Positions 55,146-64,000 are shown, numbered from the stretch's first letter. The stretch: DNA of 64,000 bases from an uncultured Prevotellaceae bacterium (GCA_900319385.1 ONOG01000004.1:35443-99442); one strand, 5' to 3'. Notes: generated by a model not told the origin, from the letters alone. Made by a program: numbers and translations.

Positions 55146-58100
55146 CTATTTCATCAGATATTTTTTACCGTCGATGATGACGACCCCTTTGTATCCCTGC
55201 TGCACACGTTGTCCGGCCAGGTTGTACATCGTTGTCGTCGATGGGACAGGGGTAACCGTCATCTGTTCGATGCCTGTCGGCGTTACGTCGTCGTCGGAAG
55301 CGAAGTCTGTGTTCAGCGTCTTGATGTGGCTCTGCGAGTTGGGCAGGACGACATAGGCGCAATAGGGGCGGAGAGTTGCAGACGTACCGGCCTTGACGAA
55401 CTTACCACTCGTGGCGGAGTAGCCGTAGGCATTGACGGTGCCGTTCTCGCTGAATTGAAATCCTTCGGCGAGGTTGCCTTTGAACGATGCTTCGCCAACC
55501 GTCTTCTCGCCTGCAGCGACGATGTCCTTTTCAACCAGGATGTTCCGGCCGCTGAAGGTGATGCCGCTGGTGTTGCCGCTCTGCACGGCGTAGGGCTGGA
55601 AGGCCTCGATGCCGCCATCGACGTCGGTGAATCTAATAGTGTTGTCGGGGATGTACTCGTTGAGAGTCTCGATGGCTGTCAGGCCACATGCGCTGGCTTC
55701 GTCGGCTGTGAGGGCGAAGGGGAGACAGAGTGTGTAGTAGCGCTCGGTGTCGTTCATGTCGTCGCGGACGAGTGTCACCTTGTCGAATCGCATATCTGTC
55801 TTGTTGGGCGCGATGGAGGTTGCGTACGACTGGCGATAGGGGAGCACAAACTCGGAGAGGATGTCGGTGTATGCGCCATTGGTGATGGTGCTGATGGGCA
55901 GGTTGACATACTGCAGGTCGCAGTATGCATAGTTGCTCTGGCTGTTGTAGTAGTTGTTCTCGAGCATGAAGCCAATCTTGTTGTCGGCTGTGACAATCAT
56001 GGTCGAGTAGGCCGATCCTGAGCACGATACCTGATAGGACTGGGTGGGCGACCAGCCGCTGGTCCAGTTGGCGATGGTGTTCAGGTCGGCAGCGCTGTTC
56101 ACCTCGCGCCAGTAGATTCTGACTTTCTGGCGTGGGTAATTGGTCGTCTGTGCAGCGGAAGGCATGGACTGGAGGGCGAGGATGCAGTTGGTCTGGTCGC
56201 TTTTTCTGACGTTGACGAGGAGCAGTTCGCCATTGCAACTTTGCCCGTTGCCCAGCGATAGTGTCTGTCTGGTACCCCACGAGCCTTCCGCTGTTTGCAG
56301 GTTGGTGAAGGTGAAGAGGTTGAAGTAGCGCCCTTTGTCTTTGCGCGAGCTGATCAGGATGTCGCCATTGGGCAGTTCATCAACTTTGGCTTCGTTGGCA
56401 TCGGCCGAGATGGCGTCGGTCGTTCCGAGTTGCTTCCATGTCGCCCCGAAGTCGTCGGAATAGACGACGATGTTCCGGTGTGTGCTGGAATTATACTTAT
56501 ATAATAGAGCTGAATACAGACGATAGTACTCGCCGACCTTCACCACGCGGCTCTGCATGATTCGTCCCGAGGCAAAGAAGGTGCCTTGCATGTTCGTGTT
56601 GATGGCGTAGATGTCGCTTGTCACGTCGGTCGGGGCTTCCCACGTGATGTTGCCCGACGGGCTGTCAGTGCCGTAGATGCGGGCAACGCGGATGGGGCTG
56701 GTGCGCGTTGAATTTGTATAGACCACATTACCCGAGGCACACATCACGAGAATGCGGTCGCTTTCGCGGTCAGCCACGACGGCAGCATCTCCGTAGCCGC
56801 AGTCGTATGCTCCGGAAATGCCAGAACCCGTTGCGACGGCGGCTCCTGCCCTCGACCATGTCACGCCGTTGTCGATGCTGGTCTTCGATGCGATGTGGCA
56901 TTCTCCATGTCCTATGTCTGTGTTGCACACCAGCCAACCGCCCAGTGCGACCAAATGCCCGCGCTGGGTGCGTGCCAGGGCTGGAATGCGCCAGGGATGT
57001 TCACTGTGGTAGCTGCTCCACAGGGTCTGCAGCTCGCCGTCGGCATAAGGATCGGCGGCCATCACCTTGGTCAGTGTCATCTGGAACACAGGCCAGTAGC
57101 TGCTGGTCGGTGCGTAGGTTCCGTTTGCCGAACTGCTCCTTATGACTGTGGGCTGATAGGTTTTGGAATAGACCTGTACGTAGCAATAGGACGGCGTGCA
57201 AGTGCCGCTTCCAGGATTTGCTTGTGTGAAATAGGCATAATACGTCGTGTTGGGGCGGAACTTCAGCGTGCTGTTGAAACTGAATGTCTTGTAGCCGCTG
57301 GCGGTGCTCGTGCCAAACTGGGTGGCTTTGGACACCGCAATGATTTCGTCGGCTGCGATGCTGCCGGTGCCTATGTTCGACTTGGCTATGACAAGATAAT
57401 ATGTCTTTCCTCTCGTGTAGGTTCTGTTGTAGGGTATATACACCTGTATGGCATCCGCCTGGTAACTGCTCACGCCGGCGCCGTTTGGCGTGGTGAAGCC
57501 AAAACCTTTGAGGTAGGTCTGGGTGGTGTTTCCCGCCGAACCGCTGCTGCTGACATCTTCCTTGATTTCGTCTTCAGTCATTGCAGGGTTGGGAATCGAG
57601 GTCGTCGTCTCTTCCTCCTTATCATTCAGCGTGATGATATAGAAGGGCATCCACTGCAGGAAATTCTCCTGCCCCATGTAGTGGATTTCGGTGTTTGAGG
57701 TTTGTTGCCATACACGGAAACGGAAGTTGTAGTACGTAAAGCTGGTGGTTGCACTGTTGCTGCGTGTCAGATAGAACGTGTACTCGGTCTCGGGGTCGAT
57801 TTCCAAACCATCTTGGAAGACAAAGTTGGTGTAGCCTTCCGAATTGTACATCACACCTTCCGAGAATCCGATGATGCTGATGCCCGATTCTGCCGTGTGG
57901 GCTGCACCCGTGCTGCCTCCAGGGTTGGTAGCAGGGCGCGACGTGCTGACACCAAGATAGACGGTCTGCCCCTGCAAGTTAGCCGCCGAACCCGTCGAAC
58001 TGTCCAGGAATGTGTACAGTTGCACCGACTTCAGCAACAGCTTGCTGGCTCCGTTTTTTGAAGCCGGCGACGTGAAATAGATGGCTGGAGAGTTCATCTT

Positions 58101-58256
58101 GTCGTACACATTGGTCGTGTTGCCACCCGTGAACGTGATGACATCGGCTGCCGTGACGGCAGGCGCAATGCCAAGGAATACCGCCAAAACGAGCATACGC
58201 AGGAGTCCGCGTAGCGTTGGGGCCATGCTGCTGATCTTATTGATAGCTGTTTTCAT
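55146..58256 (-). CDS. Large secreted sialidase (GH33-like) with sorting tail
   Basis: A 1036-residue exported enzyme predicted to release sialic acid from glycans. After a signal peptide (MLVLAVFLGIAPAVTAADV) come two similar beta-rich modules of about 180 residues each (compare FVFQDGLEIDPETEYTFYL and FSFNSTLKFRPNTTYYAYF). The propeller starts near Arg423 in the RIP motif (WRIPALARTQRGHLVAL) and has Asp boxes SIDNGVTWSR and YSDDFGATWKQ. A beta module with the phylum-typical LCLPFALTADEASACGL follows, then the tail MYNLAGQRVQQGYKGVVIID ending KKYLMK, resembling a type IX sorting signal. The 59-residue ORF follows it. Confidence 0.85.
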   Translation of the reverse strand: MKTAINKISSMAPTLRGLLRMLVLAVFLGIAPAVTAADVITFTGGNTTNVYDKMNSPAIYFTSPASKNGASKLLLKSVQLYTFLDSSTGSAANLQGQTVYLGVSTSRPATNPGGSTGAAHTAESGISIIGFSEGVMYNSEGYTNFVFQDGLEIDPETEYTFYLTRSNSATTSFTYYNFRFRVWQQTSNTEIHYMGQENFLQWMPFYIITLNDKEEETTTSIPNPAMTEDEIKEDVSSSGSAGNTTQTYLKGFGFTTPNGAGVSSYQADAIQVYIPYNRTYTRGKTYYLVIAKSNIGTGSIAADEIIAVSKATQFGTSTASGYKTFSFNSTLKFRPNTTYYAYFTQANPGSGTCTPSYCYVQVYSKTYQPTVIRSSSANGTYAPTSSYWPVFQMTLTKVMAADPYADGELQTLWSSYHSEHPWRIPALARTQRGHLVALGGWLVCNTDIGHGECHIASKTSIDNGVTWSRAGAAVATGSGISGAYDCGYGDAAVVADRESDRILVMCASGNVVYTNSTRTSPIRVARIYGTDSPSGNITWEAPTDVTSDIYAINTNMQGTFFASGRIMQSRVVKVGEYYRLYSALLYKYNSSTHRNIVVYSDDFGATWKQLGTTDAISADANEAKVDELPNGDILISSRKDKGRYFNLFTFTNLQTAEGSWGTRQTLSLGNGQSCNGELLLVNVRKSDQTNCILALQSMPSAAQTTNYPRQKVRIYWREVNSAADLNTIANWTSGWSPTQSYQVSCSGSAYSTMIVTADNKIGFMLENNYYNSQSNYAYCDLQYVNLPISTITNGAYTDILSEFVLPYRQSYATSIAPNKTDMRFDKVTLVRDDMNDTERYYTLCLPFALTADEASACGLTAIETLNEYIPDNTIRFTDVDGGIEAFQPYAVQSGNTSGITFSGRNILVEKDIVAAGEKTVGEASFKGNLAEGFQFSENGTVNAYGYSATSGKFVKAGTSATLRPYCAYVVLPNSQSHIKTLNTDFASDDDVTPTGIEQMTVTPVPSTTTMYNLAGQRVQQGYKGVVIIDGKKYLMK

Positions 58257-58337
58257 GTCGTAGTAGTAGTTAAGTTTTATATGATGTTAGTAGTAGTCTG
58301 TCTGTGAAGTGCAATGCCTCTGCATGGCTTCAGGGTC

Positions 58338-59522
58338 TTATTCGGGTGATTTCACCTTGTGCCATTCGAGAGGCTCGGTCCATTCGCGCACGGAGTCGAT
58401 GACGGCGTCGTACGCTTTTTCCGACATTTCCACTCCGTTTTCGCTATACTCGTAGTCGTAGTTGTCATGGGCGTCGTTGACAAGGATGTAGCACATCAGC
58501 TTACGCACGGCACGACTGTTCTTGATGAACACATGTTCGACAGCGTGGTCCATGACGCGCAGGCCGAGACCCACGTCGGCATTGCCATAGGTGCGGCAGC
58601 CGCCTTTGAGCAGATCCAGCTCGTGCGAACGGTCGCTGATGCCGATTTGTTCGACGTTGCCATCTACATTGGTGAAGAGTGCTCGGAAGGTATGGTTCTC
58701 CGCCTCGGTGGCTTCGCAGAGCAGGAGCTCTGGATTGTCGTCGCCGTCGAGGTCGGCAAGGGCAAATTCAGCCACCGTGGGGTCCTCGAAGTTCTCCCAC
58801 ACCAGCCCCCAGTCGGACTTAATCTCACCTTCTTCCAGGAATAGGGTGAAGCAGTCGTGGTCGGTATAGGCGAACTCATGGTACTGCCCGTTCCAGCTGT
58901 AGGTATTGTTCAGGTCGTGCCACCACGTTCTCGACCATTCGCGCACCAGTATGTCTTTGCCTTGCTGAGGCAGGGTGAAGAATTGTTTGTTCGTCTTCCA
59001 CAGCGGTTGCAGGGCCTCTGCTTCCTTGTGGTCGAGACTGAGCTGCTGGGTGCTGGGGTCGTAGTCGTAGCAGAGGACGAAGTCGATTTCGGGGTCGGTG
59101 GGCTGTCCGAAGTGGAGGATGAGTAGGCGGTGGCCGTTGTTGCGTCGCCACAGGGCTGCGTCCATGTAGCTGCCGTCGGCGCCGCTTGTGATGTCGGTGC
59201 CTGCATAGCCGTTTTTGCGGTCGATGACATCGTAGCCTCCGTATTCGTTTTCCTCACTCCGTGTGAACTTAGGGTCACGAGCCAGGTTGAGCAGGTAGGA
59301 CAGGTCGCCAGTCGGGTAGGCGCGGTTGAAGGCGGCGAGCAGCGTGACGATGTCGGGCGACTGGCCGCCTGCATTCACTTTGATGGGAGTGTCCTTGATG
59401 TTTTCCTGCAGGTTCCATGTGTAGAGCGTGTCGCCTTTGGCCTCTGTGTCCGACGTGCTGACGGCCTTGGCCTGACACGCTGCGAGCAGTGTTGCAACGG
59501 TCAAAATCCAAAGTTGTTTCAT
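58338..59522 (-). CDS. Hypothetical lipoprotein
   Basis: About 394 residues from MKQLWILTVATLLAACQAKA, a clear lipoprotein signal (Cys16); the longer open frame upstream adds a low-quality Pro/Ser-rich stretch overlapping the DUF4230 gene. The mature protein has two globular parts: an N-terminal region with KVNAGGQSPDIVTLLAAFNR and a C-terminal part with EFALADLDGDDNPELLLCEA, an FG-GAP/EF-hand-like calcium motif. Many Trp and Tyr residues suggest a binding role. I recognise no family. It is 34 bases downstream of the second DUF4230 gene. Confidence 0.75.
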   Translation of the reverse strand: MKQLWILTVATLLAACQAKAVSTSDTEAKGDTLYTWNLQENIKDTPIKVNAGGQSPDIVTLLAAFNRAYPTGDLSYLLNLARDPKFTRSEENEYGGYDVIDRKNGYAGTDITSGADGSYMDAALWRRNNGHRLLILHFGQPTDPEIDFVLCYDYDPSTQQLSLDHKEAEALQPLWKTNKQFFTLPQQGKDILVREWSRTWWHDLNNTYSWNGQYHEFAYTDHDCFTLFLEEGEIKSDWGLVWENFEDPTVAEFALADLDGDDNPELLLCEATEAENHTFRALFTNVDGNVEQIGISDRSHELDLLKGGCRTYGNADVGLGLRVMDHAVEHVFIKNSRAVRKLMCYILVNDAHDNYDYEYSENGVEMSEKAYDAVIDSVREWTEPLEWHKVKSPE

Positions 59523-59556
59523 GACTGGTGAGGTTTTAGGGGTGAGTAAAGATGGA

Positions 59557-60222
59557 TTATAACTTTTCGCTGTCGAGATGTGGGGCAAAACGCGCCTCGT
59601 AGCCGAGTTTGCGGAGCAGCAGGCTGATGGAGGCCTCGGCGTTGCGCTGGGCTTTCTCACGGTTTTCGGCTGTGTCGAAGCGTTGGCGTATCTTGTCTTC
59701 CACCTTTCGTTTCATGTCGTTGGTCGATGGCATGGCCTCGGCCCAGTAGTCTTCGTCGTCCGACATGAACGGCGAATCCTGTGTCGTGGCTACGTAGCGC
59801 AGCGGCGGCAGTTCGACAATGACGGTGCCAGGTGTGTCAGTGATGTAGCGCACCTGCTCAAGGTCGATGACATAGCTGCACTTCTGGCGCAGCATCTGTA
59901 TGCAGTTGTGCGGTTCGGGCACGATGCCTAAGTGGAACTCAGTCTGGTACTGATTGACGTAATCCTCGATGATGGCTGTGCCCACGTAGAGTTCGCCGCG
60001 CGGACGCACTGACTCGATGTCGATGGGGGATTGCTGGAGCACGACGTCTTGCCTGCCGGCGTTGGCCATCGAAAGTTTGCGCACGCCATACACGGCGAAG
60101 CCCAGCACGAGGGTGAGGACGACGAGCGTGACGGTCAGCACCACCTTGTTGACGCGCGCCACCCACACCATGGCTTCACGCCAGGTCGGGTTGTTGATTT
60201 CGGGTAGTTTGAATGGAATCAT
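59557..60222 (-). CDS. DUF4230 membrane protein
   Basis: A 221-residue protein with one membrane helix (VVLTVTLVVLTLVLGFAVYG, about 27-46) and an extracytoplasmic DUF4230 domain (QKCSYVIDLEQVRYITDTPG; VIVELPPLRYVATTQDSPFM). No function is established for the family. It starts one base after the stop of its paralogue, so the pair is an operon and may form a complex. Unlike the upstream copy it is anchored by a helix, not a lipid. Confidence 0.88.
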   Translation of the reverse strand: MIPFKLPEINNPTWREAMVWVARVNKVVLTVTLVVLTLVLGFAVYGVRKLSMANAGRQDVVLQQSPIDIESVRPRGELYVGTAIIEDYVNQYQTEFHLGIVPEPHNCIQMLRQKCSYVIDLEQVRYITDTPGTVIVELPPLRYVATTQDSPFMSDDEDYWAEAMPSTNDMKRKVEDKIRQRFDTAENREKAQRNAEASISLLLRKLGYEARFAPHLDSEKL

Positions 60223-60223
60223 T

Positions 60224-60832
60224 CTAATGCGTTATTTCGACGACGACGTGCTCGTAGCCCAGCGAGTGGAGCAGGGTAGTGAGGAGCGTCTGCGCATTGC
60301 GTTCGATGTCGGGGCCGACCAACTCGGTGAGGTTTTCCGCCATGACGGCTTCGTAGGCCTTGTGTCGAATGTCCTCGACCAGTTCATGTCCTACTTCCGA
60401 GCGCAGTCCCGTTGACATCTTGATGACGGAGCCTTCGTCGATGTAGGTGTTGTAGCCGGCGTCGATGACCTTCGGGCGTGGCAGCCGGACGACGACGAGC
60501 GACGAGTCGGCCGAGGTGCGGATGTCGCCGACCTTCAGTTCGCGCAGGTCGTAGCCGTACTTCAGCGTCACCTCGACGGGCACGACACATTTCTGGTCGC
60601 CATATTTCCAGGTCGATGGCCGGAACCATGAGAAGCGTTCCGACTTGCTGGTGTCGTAGATAGCCAGCTTACGCACTTGCAACTCGGTCGTGGCGATGTC
60701 GGCACTCTTCTGCAACTCGCTCAGCACAGCTTCCGAGCCTGGTAGTTCTGCCTGTTCGTCGTCGTGACAGCCCGTGCAGCCTGTGAGCGAAATCAGCAGG
60801 CAAAACAGCGCAACCCCTATCTTTTTATACAT
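60224..60832 (-). CDS. DUF4230 lipoprotein
   Basis: About 202 residues from MYKKIGVALFCLLISLTGC, a lipoprotein signal with Cys19; an ATG six codons upstream is possible. The DUF4230 domain shows VVPVEVTLKYGYDLRELKVG and VVVRLPRPKVIDAGYNTYID. It is the first gene of the minus-strand set and lies divergent from dipeptidyl peptidase IV, with overlapping promoter space. Confidence 0.87.
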   Translation of the reverse strand: MYKKIGVALFCLLISLTGCTGCHDDEQAELPGSEAVLSELQKSADIATTELQVRKLAIYDTSKSERFSWFRPSTWKYGDQKCVVPVEVTLKYGYDLRELKVGDIRTSADSSLVVVRLPRPKVIDAGYNTYIDEGSVIKMSTGLRSEVGHELVEDIRHKAYEAVMAENLTELVGPDIERNAQTLLTTLLHSLGYEHVVVEITH

Positions 60833-60860
60833 TTCCTTTCGATATGTCACAGAAAACTTT

Positions 60861-60868
60861 TAACTTTG
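60861..60868 (+). promoter_or_regulatory. Candidate -7 element for dipeptidyl peptidase IV
   Basis: TAACTTTG 47 bases before the ATG; a TTTC at 60837-60840 sits 20 bases upstream as a poor -33 box. It overlaps the start of the divergent DUF4230 lipoprotein gene. Confidence 0.55.
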
Positions 60869-60915
60869 TCGCTCGGAAATCCTTTCCGCCTGCAAATTAA
60901 CTAAAAACTAACGAT

Positions 60916-63159
60916 ATGAAAAAATTTTTTGCACTGGCAATTACGCTTTATGCCACTTTTTCTGCTTTTGCGCAGCAGATTAGCCTCGAAGACGTCGTGT
61001 ACGGACGCTACTATGCACGGAGCGTGTACGGGCTCATGCCGCAGGCCGACGGCGAGAGCTACACGCGCCTGAGCGACGACGGCCGCAAGGTGCTGCGCTG
61101 CTCTTACAAGACTGGTGAAACGCTCGAGGTGCTCCTCGACGCCGACGCTGCCCGCATGGATGACGGACGCACCAGCGCTGCCGGCGTCAGGTTCAGCGAC
61201 TACGAGATTTCGCCCGACGGAAAGTACATCCTCGTCGCCACCGACGTCGAACCCATCTACCGCCGTTCGTCGCGCGCGCGTTACTATATATATAATGTGC
61301 ACAACAAGACTTTCGCTCCGCTGTCGAAGAACGGGCCGCAGGAGGTGCCCCGTTTCTCGCCCGACGGCACGATGATTGCCTTCGTCCGCGACGGCAACCT
61401 CTTCCTCGTCAAACTCCTCTTCAACAATGCCGAGAGCCAAGTGACGCACGACGGACAGTTCAACCACATCATCAACGGAAAGCCCGACTGGGTGTACGAA
61501 GAGGAGTTTGAATACAACTGCGCCTACGACTTCTCCAGCGACTCACAGCTGTTGGCATGGGTCCGTTTCGACGAAACCAACGTCAAGACTTTCGCCTTTC
61601 AGTATTATCAGGGCGCAGCGCCGGCCATGACTGCTAACCGCCTTTACCCCGCCACCTATTCCTACAAATATCCCAAGGCAGGCGAGGAAAACTCCAAGGT
61701 CACCGTCCACAGCTTCGACATCAAGAGCCGCGTCACACGAACCCTTGATGTCCCCGTGCCCGACGACGGCTACATCCCCCGCATACAGCGCACCTGCGAA
61801 AAAGACCAGTTCGCCGTCGTCACGCTGAATCGCCGTCAGAACCAGTGCGACATCTACAGCGTGAATGCACGCAGTGGCATCGCCAAACTCATCATGCGCG
61901 AACAGAACGAGCGCTACATCGAAGTATCCTTCTACGACCACCTCGACTTCAGCCATCCGCAGTTCACCGTCCTCAGCGAGCGCGACGGCTTCCGACACCT
62001 CTACCTCTACAACCTCGACGGCTCGCAAGCCGCACAGCTCACACGCGGCGACTACGTCGTTACCGACTACTACGGCACCGACGGTCAGTCCTTCTACTAC
62101 TCCTCGACCGACGAGATGGGCAGCGGACACGGCAACCCACTCGAGCAATACATCTACAAGGTCGATGCCAAGGGAAAGAAAACACTGCTCACCAAGCAAA
62201 AAGGATTCAACAGCGCCGTGTTCCCCGAGCTGAGTGAAACGAAGGGAAACTTCTACTTCGTCAACACCTGGTCCGACCTCAACACACCCACCGTCACAGC
62301 CGTCTTCAACTCCAACGGCCGTCAGGAGCGCGTGCTTGAGGACAATGCAGCCCTGCGCCAGGCCTATGCCTCGCTCCAGATCGCACAGCCCGAACTCTTC
62401 AGCTTCACCACCAGCGAAGGCGTGCGGCTGAACGGCTGGATGGTACGTCCCGCCAACTTCGACCCCAACAAGAAGTATCCCGTGATCATGTACCAATACA
62501 GCGGCCCAGGTGACCAGCAAGTACACAATTCGTGGAACAACGGCAACGCCCGCGGACTCATCTGGGAACACCGGCTGGCGCAGAAAGGCTACATCGTGGC
62601 CTGTGTCGATGGACGAGGCACCGGCGGTCGCGGAGCAGACTTCCAGAAGTGTACCTACATGACCATGGGCGACAAAGAATCGAAGGACCAGGTCGAGACA
62701 GCCATCTATCTCGGCTCCCTGCCCTATGTTGACAAGGACCGCATCGCCATCTGGGGGTGGAGCTTCGGCGGATTCAACACCATCATGTCCATGTCCGAAG
62801 GGCGCGGCGTCTTCCGCTGCGGCGTCGCTGTCGCACCCGTCACCGACTGGCGCTACTACGACTCAGCCTACACCGAACGCTACATGCGCACGCCGCAGGA
62901 GAACCCCGACGGCTACGACATCTCGCCCCTCCACCGCTTCCGGAAGCTGCACGGCAACCTGCTCATCTGCCACGGCCTTGCCGACGACAACGTCCACTTC
63001 CAGAATACCGCCGAGCTAACCGAGCAAATGGTACAGGCAGGCATCCAGTTCGAAGAGCAGATCTACACCAACCGCAACCACGGCATCTACGGCGGCAACA
63101 CCCGCCTCCACCTCTTCACCCGCATCGAAGGCTTCCTCGACCGGCACCTCCACCCCTGA
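60916..63159 (+). CDS. Dipeptidyl peptidase IV (S9 family)
   Basis: A 747-residue exported serine peptidase that removes X-Pro or X-Ala dipeptides from peptide N-termini, important for asaccharolytic growth in this group. Signal peptide MKKFFALAITLYATFSAFAQ; an N-terminal beta-propeller with the substrate-gripping Glu pair in PDWVYEEEFEYN; a C-terminal alpha/beta-hydrolase with Ser616 in WGWSFGGFN, Asp in GLADDNVHF (690-691) and His722 in NRNHGIYGG. Length is that of the bacterial family. It is monocistronic on this strand as far as visible. Confidence 0.95.
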   Translation: MKKFFALAITLYATFSAFAQQISLEDVVYGRYYARSVYGLMPQADGESYTRLSDDGRKVLRCSYKTGETLEVLLDADAARMDDGRTSAAGVRFSDYEISPDGKYILVATDVEPIYRRSSRARYYIYNVHNKTFAPLSKNGPQEVPRFSPDGTMIAFVRDGNLFLVKLLFNNAESQVTHDGQFNHIINGKPDWVYEEEFEYNCAYDFSSDSQLLAWVRFDETNVKTFAFQYYQGAAPAMTANRLYPATYSYKYPKAGEENSKVTVHSFDIKSRVTRTLDVPVPDDGYIPRIQRTCEKDQFAVVTLNRRQNQCDIYSVNARSGIAKLIMREQNERYIEVSFYDHLDFSHPQFTVLSERDGFRHLYLYNLDGSQAAQLTRGDYVVTDYYGTDGQSFYYSSTDEMGSGHGNPLEQYIYKVDAKGKKTLLTKQKGFNSAVFPELSETKGNFYFVNTWSDLNTPTVTAVFNSNGRQERVLEDNAALRQAYASLQIAQPELFSFTTSEGVRLNGWMVRPANFDPNKKYPVIMYQYSGPGDQQVHNSWNNGNARGLIWEHRLAQKGYIVACVDGRGTGGRGADFQKCTYMTMGDKESKDQVETAIYLGSLPYVDKDRIAIWGWSFGGFNTIMSMSEGRGVFRCGVAVAPVTDWRYYDSAYTERYMRTPQENPDGYDISPLHRFRKLHGNLLICHGLADDNVHFQNTAELTEQMVQAGIQFEEQIYTNRNHGIYGGNTRLHLFTRIEGFLDRHLHP

Positions 63160-63220
63160 GCCCTCTGTCCCTGAACCCTTCATCCCTCTCATCCCCCTTT
63201 ACCCTAAACTCCGCCTCGCC

Positions 63221-63352
63221 GCAGCATAGCCCCACCTCCGCCGCAGTCAACCTCCGCTGCTTTCGCAGTTAAACCTCTCTGCCGGCGCAGTCTTAACCCG
63301 CTGCTTCCGCAGTCTTAACCCGCTGCTACCGCAGTCAACCCCCGCTGCCGGC
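63221..63352. repeat. 22-bp tandem array, 6 units
   Basis: Six phase-perfect 22-bp units, each starting GCAG, e.g. GCAGTCTTAACCCGCTGCTT and GCAGTCAACCTCCGCTGCTT (first 20 bases). Units 4 and 5 differ by one base. It runs from 61 bases after the dipeptidyl peptidase stop up to copy D of the 21-bp element. Confidence 0.88.
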
Positions 63353-63380
63353 GCACGCGAAAGTCATCTTTTGCGCCGAT

Positions 63381-63476
63381 AAAACTCAAAATATCATTGA
63401 AATTTGTAGAAATATCATTGGAATTTTCAGGAATATCAATGGAATTTGTACAAATATCAATGATATTTTGAGTTTT
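63381..63476. repeat. 21-bp four-unit palindromic element, copy D
   Basis: Arms AAAACTCAAAATATCA (63381-63396) and TGATATTTTGAGTTTT (63461-63476) are a perfect 16-bp inverted repeat; four 21-bp units lie at 63391-63474. Inner units match the sense of copy C. Confidence 0.9.
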
Positions 63477-63938
63477 TTCCGCACCTTATCTCTGTTTCAT
63501 CGGCACCTGCCCCGAGAACACAGGGCACTGCGGCCGTGTCGATTCCGTGCCGCCGGCCTGAAAGCTTCCCTCGCTATTTCGGCCGTACAGAACGTCCTGT
63601 CTATGTTCCATAACATAAACGCAGAGAGACGAGAGTAGGCTTTTTTCCCCTAATAATAACGTCAACGACGGTTGCCAAGATACACAATAAGCAGGGGCTG
63701 GCAAACATCTTTCTGATTTCAGAATTCTCTTCATTCTTTATTTCCCCTCTTCCTTCCCTCGCGCGCGTACCTTATTATATGTATTATCTTCCTGTCCCCT
63801 ATGCCGCGACGTTGTCGCGGCCCCTCCTCCCTTCCTCCCGCTTCCGCCGCATTTTCCCCGTTTTCTGCCCCGTTTCCCCCTGTTTCCCGTCCCGTTTTGG
63901 CCGAAAATGCATTTTTTTTGAAAAAAGTTGTCGAAAGA

Positions 63939-63970
63939 TTTGGTGGGTAATGGAAAAGTGCGTACCTTTG
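63939..63970 (+). promoter_or_regulatory. Promoter for a gene beyond the window
   Basis: TTTG (63939-63942), 20 bases, TACCTTTG (63963-63970): a full consensus. The gene it serves would start beyond position 64000. Confidence 0.75.
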
Positions 63971-64000
63971 CACTCGCTTTCGGAAAGGAACGGTCCGCGA

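Larger units (their letters stand above)
63160..64000. other. Repeat-rich region at the window end
   Basis: After dipeptidyl peptidase IV there is a six-unit 22-bp array (63221-63352), copy D of the 21-bp element (63381-63476) and about 450 bases without a clear gene. A minus-strand open frame at 63486-63734 reads VLYGRNSEGSFQAGG but has no credible context; I treat it as noncoding or a degraded repeat. A good promoter sits at 63939-63970. Confidence 0.55.

Noticed and set aside
63221..63352. CRISPR array made of 22-bp repeats
   Set aside because: Units are directly adjacent with no unique spacers.
63486..63734. An 82-residue minus-strand protein
   Set aside because: No signal, domain or ribosome binding site, and it abuts repeats; kept only as a remark in the region entry.

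Overview
The window is chromosomal DNA from a member of the Bacteroidota, most likely order Bacteroidales and Prevotella-like. This rests on promoters of the TTTG / TAnnTTTG type, a PorU-PorV type IX secretion pair with proteins carrying matching C-terminal tails, large TonB-type barrels, and DUF4290, DUF4230 and HU-like genes typical of that phylum. Base composition looks fairly GC-rich by eye, with AT-rich intergenic islands. I saw no rRNA or tRNA gene, no CRISPR array, and no complete insertion sequence or prophage.

Layout. 1-5 kb: a family 2 glycosyltransferase, a CPBP membrane protease and an outer-membrane barrel protein. 5-6.1 kb: a repeat-rich gap. 6.1-12.7 kb: a three-gene RND efflux operon (adaptor, pump, outer-membrane channel) followed by a MORN-repeat protein. 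12.9-27.9 kb: a long minus-strand run, tsaB, DUF4290, murA, rimM, dxr, rseP, a FAH-family enzyme, porU, porV, ispF and a secreted TPR-CHAT protein. It combines cell-wall, isoprenoid and envelope functions. 28-33 kb: an HU-like gene diverges from yicC, gmk, nadD and a GH97N-barrel protein. 32.8-39.6 kb (minus): cca, a GH88/GH105-type hydrolase, sppA, lpxK and thiL. 40.2-46.4 kb (plus): a GH43 arabinanase-like enzyme, a small lipoprotein and a macroglobulin-like envelope protein. 46.4-51.4 kb: the wreck of a second RND pump, an ABC transporter plus GntR regulator whose permease gene carries an in-frame amber codon, and an ECF sigma / anti-sigma module with two envelope proteins. 51.5-54.6 kb (minus): rplM-rpsI-rpsB-tsf. 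54.9-60.8 kb (minus): two DUF4230 genes, a lipoprotein, a large sialidase and an uncalled 59-residue ORF with a strong ribosome binding site and its own terminator. 60.9-63.2 kb (plus): dipeptidyl peptidase IV.

The most unusual content is repetitive DNA. (1) Four intergenic copies (28.8, 39.75, 46.75 and 63.4 kb) of an element made of exactly four 21-bp units inside complementary arms; the arms reach 24 and 35 bp of perfect complementarity and differ between copies by paired changes. (2) Arrays of 7-bp units at about ten places, some supplying stop codons and last residues of genes. (3) GC-rich palindromes that have been read into protein, forming a linker and tail of guanylate kinase and the signal peptide of the macroglobulin-like protein. 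(4) A six-unit 22-bp array at 63.2 kb.

Functionally the window is dominated by envelope biology: lipid A (lpxK), peptidoglycan (murA, with Asp in place of the fosfomycin-target Cys), type IX secretion (porU/porV) and likely cargo (GH43, sialidase), drug efflux, membrane proteases (rseP, sppA, CPBP) and glycan degradation (GH43, GH88/105, GH33, GH97N).
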